Shown here piece by piece: positions 33,027 through 46,135 of a stretch of DNA of 48,065 nt. Origin of the DNA: Patescibacteria group bacterium (GTDB lineage Bacteria > Patescibacteriota > Saccharimonadia > Saccharimonadales > Saccharimonadaceae); contig JASGMG010000002.1 in NCBI GenBank assembly GCA_030156575.1, positions 1 through 48,065 of the forward strand, written 5' to 3'. Made by a program: the position numbers and the translations under genes. The notes beneath the pieces were generated by a model. The model was not told the DNA's origin and searched no databases. It worked only from the letters and a program-made list of their open reading frames with translations. Position 1 is the first letter of the stretch. Every line of letters starts with the position of its first letter.

Positions 33027-35546
33027 TTATGACTCTTCATTCTCATTCGATTTATCCTGTTCTGGCATCAAACCAAGCGAGGCAACTTTATCACCTTCAT
33101 GCATACGCATAATCCTAACTCCTTGAGTAGTCCTACCAAGAGTTGGAATATCTTTTAGTCCAACTCGAATCGCTTGACCTCCATTAGATATAAGCAATAC
33201 TTCACTTGCATCAGGTTCAAGAGTATGAACTGCAATAATAGGACCAGTCTTAGCGGTGACAACAGCTGCTTTAATACCAACTCCGCCACGTTTATGCGAA
33301 GGGAAATTAGCAACTTTAGTTTCCTTACCATAACCATTCTCACTAATAACCAATAGTTTTCGACTATCATCATTTACTATATCCATACCAACTACTTGAT
33401 CATTCGGGCGTAAACGAACTCCTCTTACTCCTCTAGCTGAACGACCCATTGGGCGCGCATCTTTCTCATTAAACCTAATAGCTTGTCCAGCTGACGTTGA
33501 TATAATAACATCATTGTCACCAGTAGTTTTTTGAATCCAACGTAACTCATCACCTTCATCAAGTTTAATGGCAATAAGCCCATTAGTACGTATATTCGCA
33601 TAATCTTTTAATGGCGTTTTCTTTATAGTACCTTTTGTAGTCGCCATAAATAAATATCCATCATCACTCGCATCTTTTTCATGGCGAATGATTGAAGTAA
33701 TTTTTTCTTCTGGTTGAAGCTGTAGAAGATTAACAGCAGCAACGCCTTTTGTCGCTAAGTTAGCGGCTGGCACTTCATAAGCCTTAAGGCGAAAAATTCT
33801 TCCTTTATTAGTGAAGAATAATAAATAATCATGCGTGCTCGCAGGAACTAACTGATCAATAACGTCTTCAGCCTTAATTATCATTCCTCTTTTGCCTTTT
33901 CCGCCTCTATGTTGACGGTGGTACTCGCTAACTAAAGTTCTTTTAATATAATTTTCTACAGTTAATAATATGATACTTTCTTCTTCTGGGATTAGTTCTT
34001 CATCACTAAATTTACCCAATTCATGATTTATCATTTGACTACGTCTATCGTCACCATATTTATTTTTCATATCAATAAGTTCTTCTTTGATAATTCTAAG
34101 AATCTCTAACTCATTTGATAGTATTAATTCAAGTTTAGCTATCAGTTCAAATAGTTCCCTAAGTTCATTTTCTATAGTTTCTCGCTCAAGACCCGTTAAC
34201 CTTCGAAGTTGCATGGCGAGAATTGCCTTAGCTTGAATAACGGATAAACTAAATTTTTCAATTAAAGCTTTTTCTGCATCTTCACTAGTTCTACTGGCAC
34301 GAATAGTTTTAATAACTTCGTCTATATGGTCTAATGCTATTTTGTAGCCTTCCAATATATGAGCTCTTTCTTTAGCCTTCTTAAGCTCAAACTCTGTTCG
34401 ACGACGAATAACTATTTGACGATGTTTTATAAACTCACTTAAAATTTCATGGATACCGAGAATTCGTGGTTGAATACCATCAATAAGTGCCAACATATTA
34501 AAATGAAAGCTAGTTTGCAATGATGTCAATTTATATAGTTGGTTTAAAACCTTCTTAGGATAAGCATCTTTTTTAAGTTCAATTACAACCCTTACAGAAC
34601 CTCTAGCGCTTTCATCCCTAAGATCACTAATCGAAGTAATTTTCTTACTTTTCACAAGTTCAGCGATTTTCTCAATAAGTGTTGATTTATTAACAGCAAA
34701 AGGAATCTCAGTCACAACAATTTGACTACGGCCTTTCTTTGTCTCTTCTATCGAAGCAACTGCACGAATAACGACACTACCGCGTCCATTACGATAAGCC
34801 TGTTTCATCGGAGCTCCACCGTAAACTATGGCACCCGTAGGAAAGTCAGGTCCTTTTACATACTTTAATAATTCATCAAGAGTCGCATCAGGGTTATCTA
34901 TCAAATGAATAGTTGCGTCGACAAGTTCACCTAAATTATGTGGCGGAATACTTGTTGCCATTCCTACAGCAATACCAATTTGACCGTTTAACAATAGGTT
35001 TGGAAGCTTTGCAGGTAATACAACAGGCTCTCTTTCTGCACCATCATAATTATCACGAAAATCAACGGTATCTTTTTCAAGATCTGTTAACATTTCAAAG
35101 CCATGTTTATCGAGTCTAGCCTCTGTATAACGAGAAGCGGCAGCAGGGTCTCCATCCATGGAACCAAAGTTACCTTGTCCGTTTACTAAAGTATATCTCA
35201 TTGTCCAATTCTGAGCTAAACGAACCATTGAGTCATAGATAGCGCTATCACCATGAGGGTGATATTTACCCATGACATCACCCACGATACGAGCTGACTT
35301 CGTAAACTTACCACCAGGCTTTAACCCTTGTTCACCCATCGAATACAAAATACGACGATGAACAGGCTTTAAACCATCCCTAACATCAGGTAACGCGCGG
35401 TCAATAATAACACTCATAGAATAACGCAAAAAGCTATCTTCCATAACATCTTCGACCGTCCTGTCCTCGACAATCCTAGAATGCACATTAGCTGTTGTAT
35501 TTGCTACAATCTCACCTTCAATTGATGTATCTTTTTCATCATTCAT
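33027..35546 (-). CDS. gyrA: DNA gyrase subunit A
   Basis: [46 protein letters not shown] catalytic Tyr region, C-terminal beta-propeller repeats. Confidence 0.98.
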   Translation of the reverse strand: MNDEKDTSIEGEIVANTTANVHSRIVEDRTVEDVMEDSFLRYSMSVIIDRALPDVRDGLKPVHRRILYSMGEQGLKPGGKFTKSARIVGDVMGKYHPHGDSAIYDSMVRLAQNWTMRYTLVNGQGNFGSMDGDPAAASRYTEARLDKHGFEMLTDLEKDTVDFRDNYDGAEREPVVLPAKLPNLLLNGQIGIAVGMATSIPPHNLGELVDATIHLIDNPDATLDELLKYVKGPDFPTGAIVYGGAPMKQAYRNGRGSVVIRAVASIEETKKGRSQIVVTEIPFAVNKSTLIEKIAELVKSKKITSISDLRDESARGSVRVVIELKKDAYPKKVLNQLYKLTSLQTSFHFNMLALIDGIQPRILGIHEILSEFIKHRQIVIRRRTEFELKKAKERAHILEGYKIALDHIDEVIKTIRASRTSEDAEKALIEKFSLSVIQAKAILAMQLRRLTGLERETIENELRELFELIAKLELILSNELEILRIIKEELIDMKNKYGDDRRSQMINHELGKFSDEELIPEEESIILLTVENYIKRTLVSEYHRQHRGGKGKRGMIIKAEDVIDQLVPASTHDYLLFFTNKGRIFRLKAYEVPAANLATKGVAAVNLLQLQPEEKITSIIRHEKDASDDGYLFMATTKGTIKKTPLKDYANIRTNGLIAIKLDEGDELRWIQKTTGDNDVIISTSAGQAIRFNEKDARPMGRSARGVRGVRLRPNDQVVGMDIVNDDSRKLLVISENGYGKETKVANFPSHKRGGVGIKAAVVTAKTGPIIAVHTLEPDASEVLLISNGGQAIRVGLKDIPTLGRTTQGVRIMRMHEGDKVASLGLMPEQDKSNENEES

Positions 35547-35548
35547 AA

Positions 35549-37546
<1,998 letters not shown>

Positions 37547-37688
37547 TTATTTCAGACTGCTTTAGCTATTTACAATATTACCATTATAACGAATAATTTG
37601 TGTTCACTCAAGCTATTGCACTGAACATATTTCTTATGCTAAAGTATAACACAAGAGGTATAATAAAAATAAATAAAATAAAACCAAT

Positions 37689-39092
37689 ATGTTTAAGAAA
37701 ATAATATCAAACCTACCGTTCAGCCCAGCCCTAATAGGACAACTTAGTTTCTATGCAAAAAGACTAAAAAAAGAAGAGATAACCAGAAAACTAACCGTTT
37801 TCTTTGTTATTCTAGCACTTGTTGTCCAGTCGCTCGCAGTATTTCAACCTCCTGAATCAGCAAATGCCTCTAGTTCGAACGATCTTGTGCCAGGCGGTCT
37901 TGGACTGGGAGAAAATAGGTCTCTAAGTAATTTTCTAGCCCCATATGATGCAAATACAAATAAATTAAGAGATGTAATGAACTATGCTGGCATAACTAGA
38001 GATGAGATATTATCAACCCAATTTACTTCATTTAAAGTCGGAGACAAATTATCATGGGGATACTCTCCAACATTTAGCTATGAACAAGGCGAACGTCAAC
38101 ATGATGTATACAGTACAGAAGGACAACAAGTTACAACAGTTTATTCAAGGCCCTTAAACCTAAGAAATAATAGAAATGATGATATCTGGGGATGGATTGG
38201 CCACTCTGAAAAAATGGGGTGGTTCGGAATCATGCAAGCTTGTGGCAATTTAGTAACAGATACTGTACCTATAATAGTACCAAAATGTGATATCAACCCA
38301 TCTTTAGCTGCAAACGACCCAAACTGTATAGCATGTCCAAGTGATACAAAGCTATGGATTAATGATCCAGCCTGCACTAAAGTTACACCACCAACACCGC
38401 CGACACCAACACCGGCAACGCCAAAATGCGACTTAAATCCATCTTTAGACGCAGACGATCCAAATTGTATATCATGTCCAGGTAATCCAAAATTATGGAT
38501 AGATGACCCAACTTGCGTCCCTAACATAATTAAATCAAAAAAAGCTACAAATATTACACAAGGATCTATTAATGCAACAACAAGCAAAGCAAATGCAAAT
38601 GATAAAATTAGTTATACTATAACCACTGAGAATAAAGGACTTAATTCGATTAACACTGAATTAAAAGAAAATCTTATGGATATATTAGAATATTCAACTA
38701 TTGTAGATAACGGAGGTGGAACTTTAGATAATAAAACAAATGTTTTGTCATGGCCAAATGTAACAATATATCCAGGTACTAAACAAACTAGAACTTTCGT
38801 AATTAAGGTGCTAGACCCAATCCCAGCTACCGCTCAAGGTTCTAGTAATAGAACATCTTATGATTGTATAATGACTAACACCTTTGGAAACGCTGTCGAA
38901 ATAGAAGTTAAATGCCCCACAGTAAAAGTAGTAGAAAAGACCACCTCAGAGCTACCGAAAACTGGAGCAACCGAGAATATGTTATTTATAGGTATAATAT
39001 TAGCGATTACAACATACTTCTACACAAGGACCCGTGAAATTAATAAAGAGATTCGTTTAGTTAGAAAAAATATAAATGCAGGCTCAATTTAA
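37689..39092 (+). CDS. Secreted sortase-anchored surface protein with Cys-rich repeats and DUF11-like domain
   Basis: N-terminal signal/TM, two CDxNPSLxAxDPNCIxCP repeats, DUF11-like ISYTITTENKG..., C-terminal ELPKTGATENMLFIGIILAITTYFYTRTR. Confidence 0.82.
   Translation: MFKKIISNLPFSPALIGQLSFYAKRLKKEEITRKLTVFFVILALVVQSLAVFQPPESANASSSNDLVPGGLGLGENRSLSNFLAPYDANTNKLRDVMNYAGITRDEILSTQFTSFKVGDKLSWGYSPTFSYEQGERQHDVYSTEGQQVTTVYSRPLNLRNNRNDDIWGWIGHSEKMGWFGIMQACGNLVTDTVPIIVPKCDINPSLAANDPNCIACPSDTKLWINDPACTKVTPPTPPTPTPATPKCDLNPSLDADDPNCISCPGNPKLWIDDPTCVPNIIKSKKATNITQGSINATTSKANANDKISYTITTENKGLNSINTELKENLMDILEYSTIVDNGGGTLDNKTNVLSWPNVTIYPGTKQTRTFVIKVLDPIPATAQGSSNRTSYDCIMTNTFGNAVEIEVKCPTVKVVEKTTSELPKTGATENMLFIGIILAITTYFYTRTREINKEIRLVRKNINAGSI
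38286..38522 (+). repeat. Two tandem Cys-rich protein repeats joined by a Pro/Thr linker
   Basis: CDINPSLAANDPNCIACPSDTKLWINDPAC and CDLNPSLDADDPNCISCPGNPKLWIDDPTC. Confidence 0.85.
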
Positions 39093-39112
39093 TATTAGAA
39101 AGTAAAGCAAAA

Positions 39113-39691
39113 ATGAGTAACAATCCAGAACAATCAAATCATAATCAAGAGAATAATATTGAGGTTCAGAAATCGGCTGCAAATCAACTCGAAAAGATAC
39201 AAAACAAATCAGAAACTTCTATTGAATTATCACCACGAGATAAAGAAACACAATCAGAAAGAGCTCGCAAAGAGGCCTTAGAATCTGCAGTTAGTGTAGA
39301 AGCTGGCGGTAGCGAGATAAAAAAAGCTAAAAAACACTCAATATCTATTAAGCGTGGACAAATTAGCAAAAAAGCACGAGAAGAAAGCTATTCCCGTACA
39401 ATGAAACAAGTTCAAAGCGAACTACCACCAATAAACCGAGCCTTTAGTAAGTTCATTCACAATAAAGTAATAGAAAAAACTACTGATGTTATTGGGGGAA
39501 CTATTGCTAGACCAAATGCCATGTTTTGTGGCGCATTCTTCGCCTTTTTATTAACTTTAATGGTCTACGTTATTGCAAAGAAAATAGGTTACCTATTATC
39601 AGGCTTTGAAACAATATTAGCATTCATAGTCGGCTGGGCACTCGGTATTATCTATGATTACTTTCATATTCTATTTACTGGCAAAAAATAA
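39113..39691 (+). CDS. Hypothetical membrane protein (charged N-terminus, two C-terminal TM segments)
   Basis: 192 aa; hydrophobic spans AMFCGAFFAFLLTLMVYVIAKK and LAFIVGWALGIIYDYFHILF. Confidence 0.65.
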   Translation: MSNNPEQSNHNQENNIEVQKSAANQLEKIQNKSETSIELSPRDKETQSERARKEALESAVSVEAGGSEIKKAKKHSISIKRGQISKKAREESYSRTMKQVQSELPPINRAFSKFIHNKVIEKTTDVIGGTIARPNAMFCGAFFAFLLTLMVYVIAKKIGYLLSGFETILAFIVGWALGIIYDYFHILFTGKK

Positions 39692-39705
39692 TTTAGCTCA
39701 AACCA

Positions 39706-42417
39706 TTAACGCAACTTAATTAAAACTTCATCATCTGGTTTATTATCAACAACACTTAATTCTTTGTTCTCAATTGAGTTACTAGGTGACCTTAAATTAG
39801 ATTGATTATTAACGTTTTTTGTATTAGAAATAATCTGTTGACGTTTGGTCAACCAATCATCTAAAAAGGAAACATTATTTTTTGAACCTATAGCAGACTT
39901 AATTGAAGGTCTATTAGTTTCCATTCGTTCACGCTGAATCTTCTTTATTGCTTCGTTTTTTATTCTTTTTGCCTCATCACCAGCGCCAAGACGAGCGAAT
40001 ATTTCTTTTTCAACTTGAGCCCTAGGACGGCCATATTTAGTAGCTGACAGCTTCTTTAAAGCATCACGCAACTTAGGGTTAGAACTACCCATAGGAGGTA
40101 CTAACGACATACTAAACGCAGATGAAGGTACTCCGTTTATCATAACTGAGGTTATAGTTTGATAATTAGGTAATTTAGTTAAATCCTCAGCATCAAACGT
40201 TGGCATGTATTTCTTATACAATATCTCGGCGTCCGTAATACCAATACGACCACTAATGACGGTTCCGATATTACCAATAATAGCCTCCCGTATATTATCA
40301 GTTAATTGAGTCATAAATTGATTAGCTAATACAAGGTTAAGTCGATACTTTCTCGCTTCAGAAAGTATCGTAGCAAATGAGTCTGTCGCAAAATTTTGAA
40401 ACTCATCAACATAAAGAGCAAAATCTTCACGTTCATCTTCCAACATATTGGCCCGTCCCATAGCAGCGGCCTGAAATTTCATAATAAATATTATGCCCAA
40501 CAACTGTGAATTAAGTTCACCTGTCCGACCTTTTGACAAGTTCACTAATAAAATCTTTTTATTATCCATAATGTCACGCATATTAAAGCCACTTTCAGTT
40601 TGTCCGATAATGTTTCGCATCATTTCATTGGACAAGAAAGCACCAAATTTACTAACAAACCAACCCAGGACTTCAGACTTATTTGCATCACTTGTCTGAG
40701 CCATCTCTTTGTTCCAAAAATCTAACACTGTACGGTCCGTAACGTATTTCATTTTTTCATTAGTAAATGCTTGATCATTAAAAACCTGAGGGACATCTAT
40801 AAAAGTTGAACCATTAGGGTCGCTCATTATAGTAAGGGCTGCATTGCGAAACCAATGTTCGTAACGGGGACCTATGATTCCAGTGTGACCGGGATCATAT
40901 AGACGATAAAGCATAGCAATTGATTCCTGGATTAAAAAGTCACGCTGATCCTGGGTCTCAAATTCAAATAAGTTTAAGCCTATAGGATTATCCATATCAC
41001 CCGGACTAAAATAGATTACGTCTTCGACTCGTTCCTTAGGTACCATACCAAGTAATTTCTCAGCCGAGTCTCCATGCGGATCAATAAATGCAAAGCCACG
41101 ACCATCCATCATATCCTGAAAAGCTAGGTTCTCGAGCAAATTTGATTTACCTGTCCCCGTTTGACCTATCATATAAGTATGTCTACGTCTATCATTAGTA
41201 CTAAGTCTAATTTCTTTTTTCACTCCACGAAATTCGTTGTATCCAAGCAAAAAGCCTTCATCCATAATTTGAGTAGGCCCGTCAACTTGTTTTGCCATTT
41301 GTCTTTGCACCTGAGATGTAGGTATATTATTCTGATCAGGAAGATGAAATATAGTTGCAAGTTCTACACTATTTAATATATTCTGCGTTACCGTTTGAGG
41401 AAAGAATCGGAATATATAAGCAGTAACCAATTCTTCTATATCACTCGATACATTAAACTTAAAACCATTATTAGTCGATGAGTCAAATAACGAAAAAGCA
41501 GTTATTATATTCTTCAATAAAATCTGTGATCTAGCTGCTGTGTTAGATGAAACAACGACACGTATAAGTGCCTCGTATCCAGGATGACGAGTTTTTTCCT
41601 CTATAGCTTCGACCAAACCTTGCTCTAATGATGATAATTGTTTATCTTCTGATTTAGTCTCTCCCACCTCTGGAGGCTTCCATAAAGCTTCCATTAAACT
41701 TTTAGGCTTAAATAAACTAGTTAAGTTACCACCCTTAGATCCCTTGTCTTTCTTAATCTTGTTTGCAGCAAATATCGAATTCTTAACCCAACCTTCGGTA
41801 GCTGGCCTGATCATCAATTGTATAGCGACACCATCATCGCGAGTCACTGTAGATAAAGCATTTAACAAAGAACGAGCTGCATCACGTTTCGATTCTTGAT
41901 ATGTTGCTATAGGATAAACATAATTCTTTTTGAGAGTAAACTCTCCGCCTATAGTTCCGCTCATCTTTCCAGCTTGATTAAATATATTACGCTCTTCTAC
42001 CTCTTCTAATCTAGCTGAGGGATAAGCAGCTACAACAGCTTGTTTGACTATATCAGTTAATACAGTTGGCACAACAGCATAATAATGAATTAGCCCCTCA
42101 TGAGCTACCATTTCAAACGAAACATGTCTTTGTCCGTATATTCTACTTTTAAAGCCCTTTACTGCGGTACTAGATATAATATTATACATAACTTGAGCTT
42201 GCGAAAGTATCTCTTCAGTGAGATCACGCTCATCACGATTATTAGCCTCTATATCGTCACTTGATGGAGGTATATGTATATACATTGGTACCATCTTTAA
42301 ACCACGTTCATAATTCTTAGCTTCACGTAACGTATTTCTATATTGATAGAAAACAAATAAGGATATTAATATGCTAATAATTAAAATTGTCAATGCGGTC
42401 AAAACAAAATTTATCAT
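39706..42417 (-). CDS. Membrane-anchored VirD4/TraD/HerA-like ATPase (type IV secretion coupling-like)
   Basis: N-terminal TM; MIGQTGTGKSNLLENLAFQDMMDGRGFAFIDPHGD; FALYVDEFQNFATDSFATILSEARKYRLNLVLANQF. Confidence 0.85.
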   Translation of the reverse strand: MINFVLTALTILIISILISLFVFYQYRNTLREAKNYERGLKMVPMYIHIPPSSDDIEANNRDERDLTEEILSQAQVMYNIISSTAVKGFKSRIYGQRHVSFEMVAHEGLIHYYAVVPTVLTDIVKQAVVAAYPSARLEEVEERNIFNQAGKMSGTIGGEFTLKKNYVYPIATYQESKRDAARSLLNALSTVTRDDGVAIQLMIRPATEGWVKNSIFAANKIKKDKGSKGGNLTSLFKPKSLMEALWKPPEVGETKSEDKQLSSLEQGLVEAIEEKTRHPGYEALIRVVVSSNTAARSQILLKNIITAFSLFDSSTNNGFKFNVSSDIEELVTAYIFRFFPQTVTQNILNSVELATIFHLPDQNNIPTSQVQRQMAKQVDGPTQIMDEGFLLGYNEFRGVKKEIRLSTNDRRRHTYMIGQTGTGKSNLLENLAFQDMMDGRGFAFIDPHGDSAEKLLGMVPKERVEDVIYFSPGDMDNPIGLNLFEFETQDQRDFLIQESIAMLYRLYDPGHTGIIGPRYEHWFRNAALTIMSDPNGSTFIDVPQVFNDQAFTNEKMKYVTDRTVLDFWNKEMAQTSDANKSEVLGWFVSKFGAFLSNEMMRNIIGQTESGFNMRDIMDNKKILLVNLSKGRTGELNSQLLGIIFIMKFQAAAMGRANMLEDEREDFALYVDEFQNFATDSFATILSEARKYRLNLVLANQFMTQLTDNIREAIIGNIGTVISGRIGITDAEILYKKYMPTFDAEDLTKLPNYQTITSVMINGVPSSAFSMSLVPPMGSSNPKLRDALKKLSATKYGRPRAQVEKEIFARLGAGDEAKRIKNEAIKKIQRERMETNRPSIKSAIGSKNNVSFLDDWLTKRQQIISNTKNVNNQSNLRSPSNSIENKELSVVDNKPDDEVLIKLR

Positions 42418-42444
42418 ATTATAGGCCTTATTACATAGGAATGC

Positions 42445-42879
42445 TTATTCAGCAACGCCCAAATCCCTTCCATACCTTTTTTTTATGTAATCAATTTGAA
42501 GCTTACTAATGTTCTCTTCACGTCTATATGGATCGTTTTTTGTTTCAGTTACAATTTTTTTTGCTCTTTCGACCCACTCTTTTTCAATAAGATCATCGTC
42601 ATTAGCTATTAACGGGTTATTGACCAATGATGTATCATCTACTACAACTGACTGACTATTGACTGGTGTTGGAAGCGATGTAGTGAATGTCACATCATTA
42701 GGCAGATTACTTATTTCAGAAGCCCTACTCAAGTGTTCAGCTCCTATAGCAGGGCTAGATTCTAAGCTATGATTAATACGTTCCGTAGTAGGATTAACTT
42801 CAAGTCGAACATCTCTTTGTTCTGGGCTTGGTTGAGGTAATGAAATTTCTGGCTTCATATCTGTAATTATACCACGCAA
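42445..42879 (-). CDS. Hypothetical protein next to the T4SS-like ATPase
   Basis: 144 aa ORF, same strand and close spacing to 39706-42417. Confidence 0.55.
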   Translation of the reverse strand: MRGIITDMKPEISLPQPSPEQRDVRLEVNPTTERINHSLESSPAIGAEHLSRASEISNLPNDVTFTTSLPTPVNSQSVVVDDTSLVNNPLIANDDDLIEKEWVERAKKIVTETKNDPYRREENISKLQIDYIKKRYGRDLGVAE

Positions 42880-42902
42880 ATAACACGGTTACGTCAATAA
42901 TA

Positions 42903-43289
42903 TTAACGAATTCTTTTTGATATATATAAACATCCCACAAAAATAAATATCAGCACTAAAAAACCACCGTACACACCAAAGGCCCCTACTGACTGTAAGC
43001 CCACTAACATAACCGGTGCAACGGCAATTATAGTTGAGTAATAATAAGATTGTTTAAAAGATAGCCTCTCAATAGGCTTTTTTGCTATAAACAAAATAGA
43101 CATACTATGAACCAAACGACCAATTTCATATAAGAAGAAAGTAATTAGTCCAAGAGACAATAAGTAAAAACAAACTAGGACGGCTAGAATGCCAAAAGGA
43201 CCAACCGAAGCTGGTGCCGTAACGTTTAATAAAATAATAAGCAAACAAAGACTTATAGTTGTGATTATCGAAATAATAATTTTTAGCAT
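42903..43289 (-). CDS. Hypothetical polytopic membrane protein
   Basis: 128 aa, about four hydrophobic segments, same strand as the downstream T4SS-like ATPase. Confidence 0.6.
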   Translation of the reverse strand: MLKIIISIITTISLCLLIILLNVTAPASVGPFGILAVLVCFYLLSLGLITFFLYEIGRLVHSMSILFIAKKPIERLSFKQSYYYSTIIAVAPVMLVGLQSVGAFGVYGGFLVLIFIFVGCLYISKRIR

Positions 43290-43435
43290 AATTTAATATA
43301 ACTATAGCATCTAAATTCAAGAATTTAAAAAATAAGCCTGAGTGATAAATCTTAACGCCCAAGTTACAGCAAACGCTCTACAAAAAAATATTAAGCGTGT
43401 GAACTATGAGCAACCAACCTACCACTGCAGGCTAT

Positions 43436-43661
43436 ACTGACCGCTCCGAATAATCGGAGCATATCATAACGGCTCTATAACAATTATCGTCTTATCAAAT
43501 TTATAAAAGATAAAAGTCTAACTAGGTGCACCCAAAAGCTCTACGCCATTTGGCGGAACATCGATAACGCCACATTCTTAATAAAAGTGCTTGTCTCAAC
43601 ATATTGAAACATAATAAAATATTGCGTGTCGTTACCGAATATCCGTCAAAGTACGGTCAGT
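43436..43661. ncRNA. Candidate structured ncRNA (strand unknown)
   Basis: Ends pair perfectly over 8 bp (actgaccg 43436-43443 / cggtcagt 43654-43661); internal hairpins gctccga-ataa-tcggagc (43443-43460), cgcc-attt-ggcg (43544-43555), ccgt-caaagt-acgg (43643-43656); ORF-free and in an AT-rich region. Confidence 0.35.
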
Positions 43662-44590
43662 TGTTTATTCTATTTGTTAAGGTTTTTAAAATTATTTTTT
43701 TGTTTTTATTTATTGTAAAAACTTGTTTAGATATTAGCATAATAAATATAATTAGTCAATATAATTTAGCATAAAATATAATGTAATGCTTACATCATAG
43801 ATAATAAATTATCATAATATAAAGAGTTATATTATATAGATACATTTATATACAACATTGTACATAACACAATATACCGCCTTATGGCTTGTCTACATAT
43901 TAGAACATCATGTAAAATACTTTGACTTTAAATAGTATATTGTCGCCAAGATTAAAATTTTTATTACATACAAGCTTCATTATATAAACCCGAGCTAATA
44001 ACGGAAATACTATACATATAACATCAAGAAACTCTCATATGCTTATGATTAAAAGTCTCCACCAGCACAACCCCCCCTGCCTCACCAATTTGGCATTTAG
44101 TACATAGACAGATCTACTATGACAGAATAATAAAACAACCTCATTTCACAACAAGTCACATTCTATATTTCTTCGTGGCTTGGAACATTTATGATATTTG
44201 ACCAAATACTAACTTTACTTATATAGACAAGTGGCATTGATTAATTAGCTATAAGAAAATACATCGAAAATTAAAACCAAATTAATATTAGACAAATTAA
44301 CTTATAGTCTATTTTAAACAACTAGTGTCCCAAGCATAAAACTACAAAAACTTATTTTATTCTATCAATTATATATACGAAAATCTAAGATAATACTTAA
44401 CACATATTAATGCGTCGTATAATACTCAGTATTATTCAAATCTAACGTTTTCTATACGTAGTATTTTTTACTAGACTATTTTTGATAATTATCATTGACA
44501 TAAGCAGTGTATCGACTTATTATATGAGTAGCTTTTGAATAAAAAACTTATACAGAAGCCTAAAACAAACAGATATTAAACAAATCCCAT

Positions 44591-44623
44591 AAAAACAACC
44601 GTTCCTCGCAGGCGGTTGTTTTT
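44591..44623. terminator. Rho-independent terminator (distal to tmRNA)
   Basis: aaaaacaaccg...cggttgttttttt. Confidence 0.8.
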
Positions 44624-44631
44624 TTATTAAC

Positions 44632-44658
44632 AAAAAACATCCACTTTCCAGAGGATGC
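44632..44658 (-). terminator. Terminator of tmRNA
   Basis: Minus strand gcatcc-tctggaaag-tggatgtttttt about 15 nt after the tmRNA 3' end. Confidence 0.65.
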
Positions 44659-44672
44659 TAATACAATCAATT

Positions 44673-45091
44673 TGGTGGAGCTGCGGGGAATCGCACCCCG
44701 GTCCGAAAAGTAACCAATTATTTATCTACAAGTTTAGTTTATCTTATTGATTAACGACTTTTAATATTCAAAGTAAACAGAAATTTATATTAATTGTCGC
44801 GCAATATGTTTTCCCTCAGTAACGTTGCTGCCCGCTAAATTGGTAAGCGACATAGTTCTATAACACCACACCACTCAATATGTCGCCTAAGTAGTGTAAT
44901 GGCAAGGATTAAATCCGAGCTGTTGCAAGAACTGGAGCATTAAAGGCACTAGCTAAGCTAGATGCTGTTTCTGCTACAAAGTTTCCTACTTTTTTTGCAA
45001 ATGTTGCAATTAAAATAATATACGTAACGAGTATCTTCGACTTGCAAAATAATCTGTTAAATTCCCTTCGTCGAAAGCTAAAATCAGCCCC
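44673..45091 (-). ncRNA. ssrA: tmRNA (transfer-messenger RNA)
   Basis: Minus strand 5' GGGGCTG...CAGCTCCACCA 3' tRNA-like ends with G3:U70 and encoded CCA, T-arm GGACCGGGGTGCGATTCCCC; internal tag ORF ending in TAA. Confidence 0.93.
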
Positions 45092-45489
45092 AATGTAACA
45101 CTTTAATTATAGCATAATTTATAAACGATAGATAGACATTATATCTATAATAAACCAAACAGGTACAATTACCTTTATTGGGTTCAGCTAGTTTAATATT
45201 AAAATCTAAAACAATTTTACTAAAATACCATTCTCTCTATAATTATTAAATTAAACATAAATAATATAAAAATAACGCAATATACACACTACAGTCTTAG
45301 AATACTCAACTATCCTTCGCACGATTAAAGAATATAAAAAATAGTTCAATAGGTCAATATTTACAAAAAATTTGGCGTCCAACGAATATCTAAATTAATA
45401 TAACTCAAATAACTTGATATTTTCCCATAACGCCCACTCTAGACGTCATATAAGACCAAGAACGAGTCCAAACGAACTCTGAGTAATAC

Positions 45490-46135
45490 ATGCCAACTAA
45501 AATACCTGTAGTGAAAAATGATACTAACAAAAAACAATCAAAAGCTTTATTTAACTTATTACTAGATTAGATTTATTATCATTAATACAACCTAGCCAAC
45601 AAGATCATTAACTTTACACATCGTAAGGTTACTGCATTATATATACATAATTGACTTTAGCAATTTGATTAAAAGCCTAAATAAACAAGAACTAACTCAC
45701 AGCTAAGCATCCTATTTAAACTAGTTTCTAAAATATTATAAAACCACGCTAAAAATATTAAGACAATTATGAATATTAATCATACAAATACTCATATATC
45801 TCAACTTATTAACTTTATATCGACTGTGACAATTAATCTGTAATCATGTAGCTATTTCAGCAACAGTAGAAAATGATATTGATACACCATAACAACAATT
45901 AAATGATTATATACTAAAAATATCTAACCAATTAATAGAGGTCAAATTAAATGATAAGCATTTCAAAAATCTTGACTAACGCTTAGTCAACACAGAAACG
46001 TTGATAAATGATCAACAGAAGTTAATCAAACTTGATGTCAGAGAAATCATTACTATTCAAGATAAAATGTATGGCAGTGGCATTAGATACAACACTTCAA
46101 TAATCAACATACAAAAACATACTTCACTATAATAT
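45490..46135 (+). pseudogene. Possible decayed coiled-coil protein gene
   Basis: Start-like MPTKIPVVKNDTNKKQSKALFNLLLD* (45490-45570), then in another frame ...LNDYILKISNQLIEVKLNDKHFKNLD*RLVNTETLINDQQKLIKLDVREIITIQDKMYGSGIRYN with in-frame TAA codons. Confidence 0.2.
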
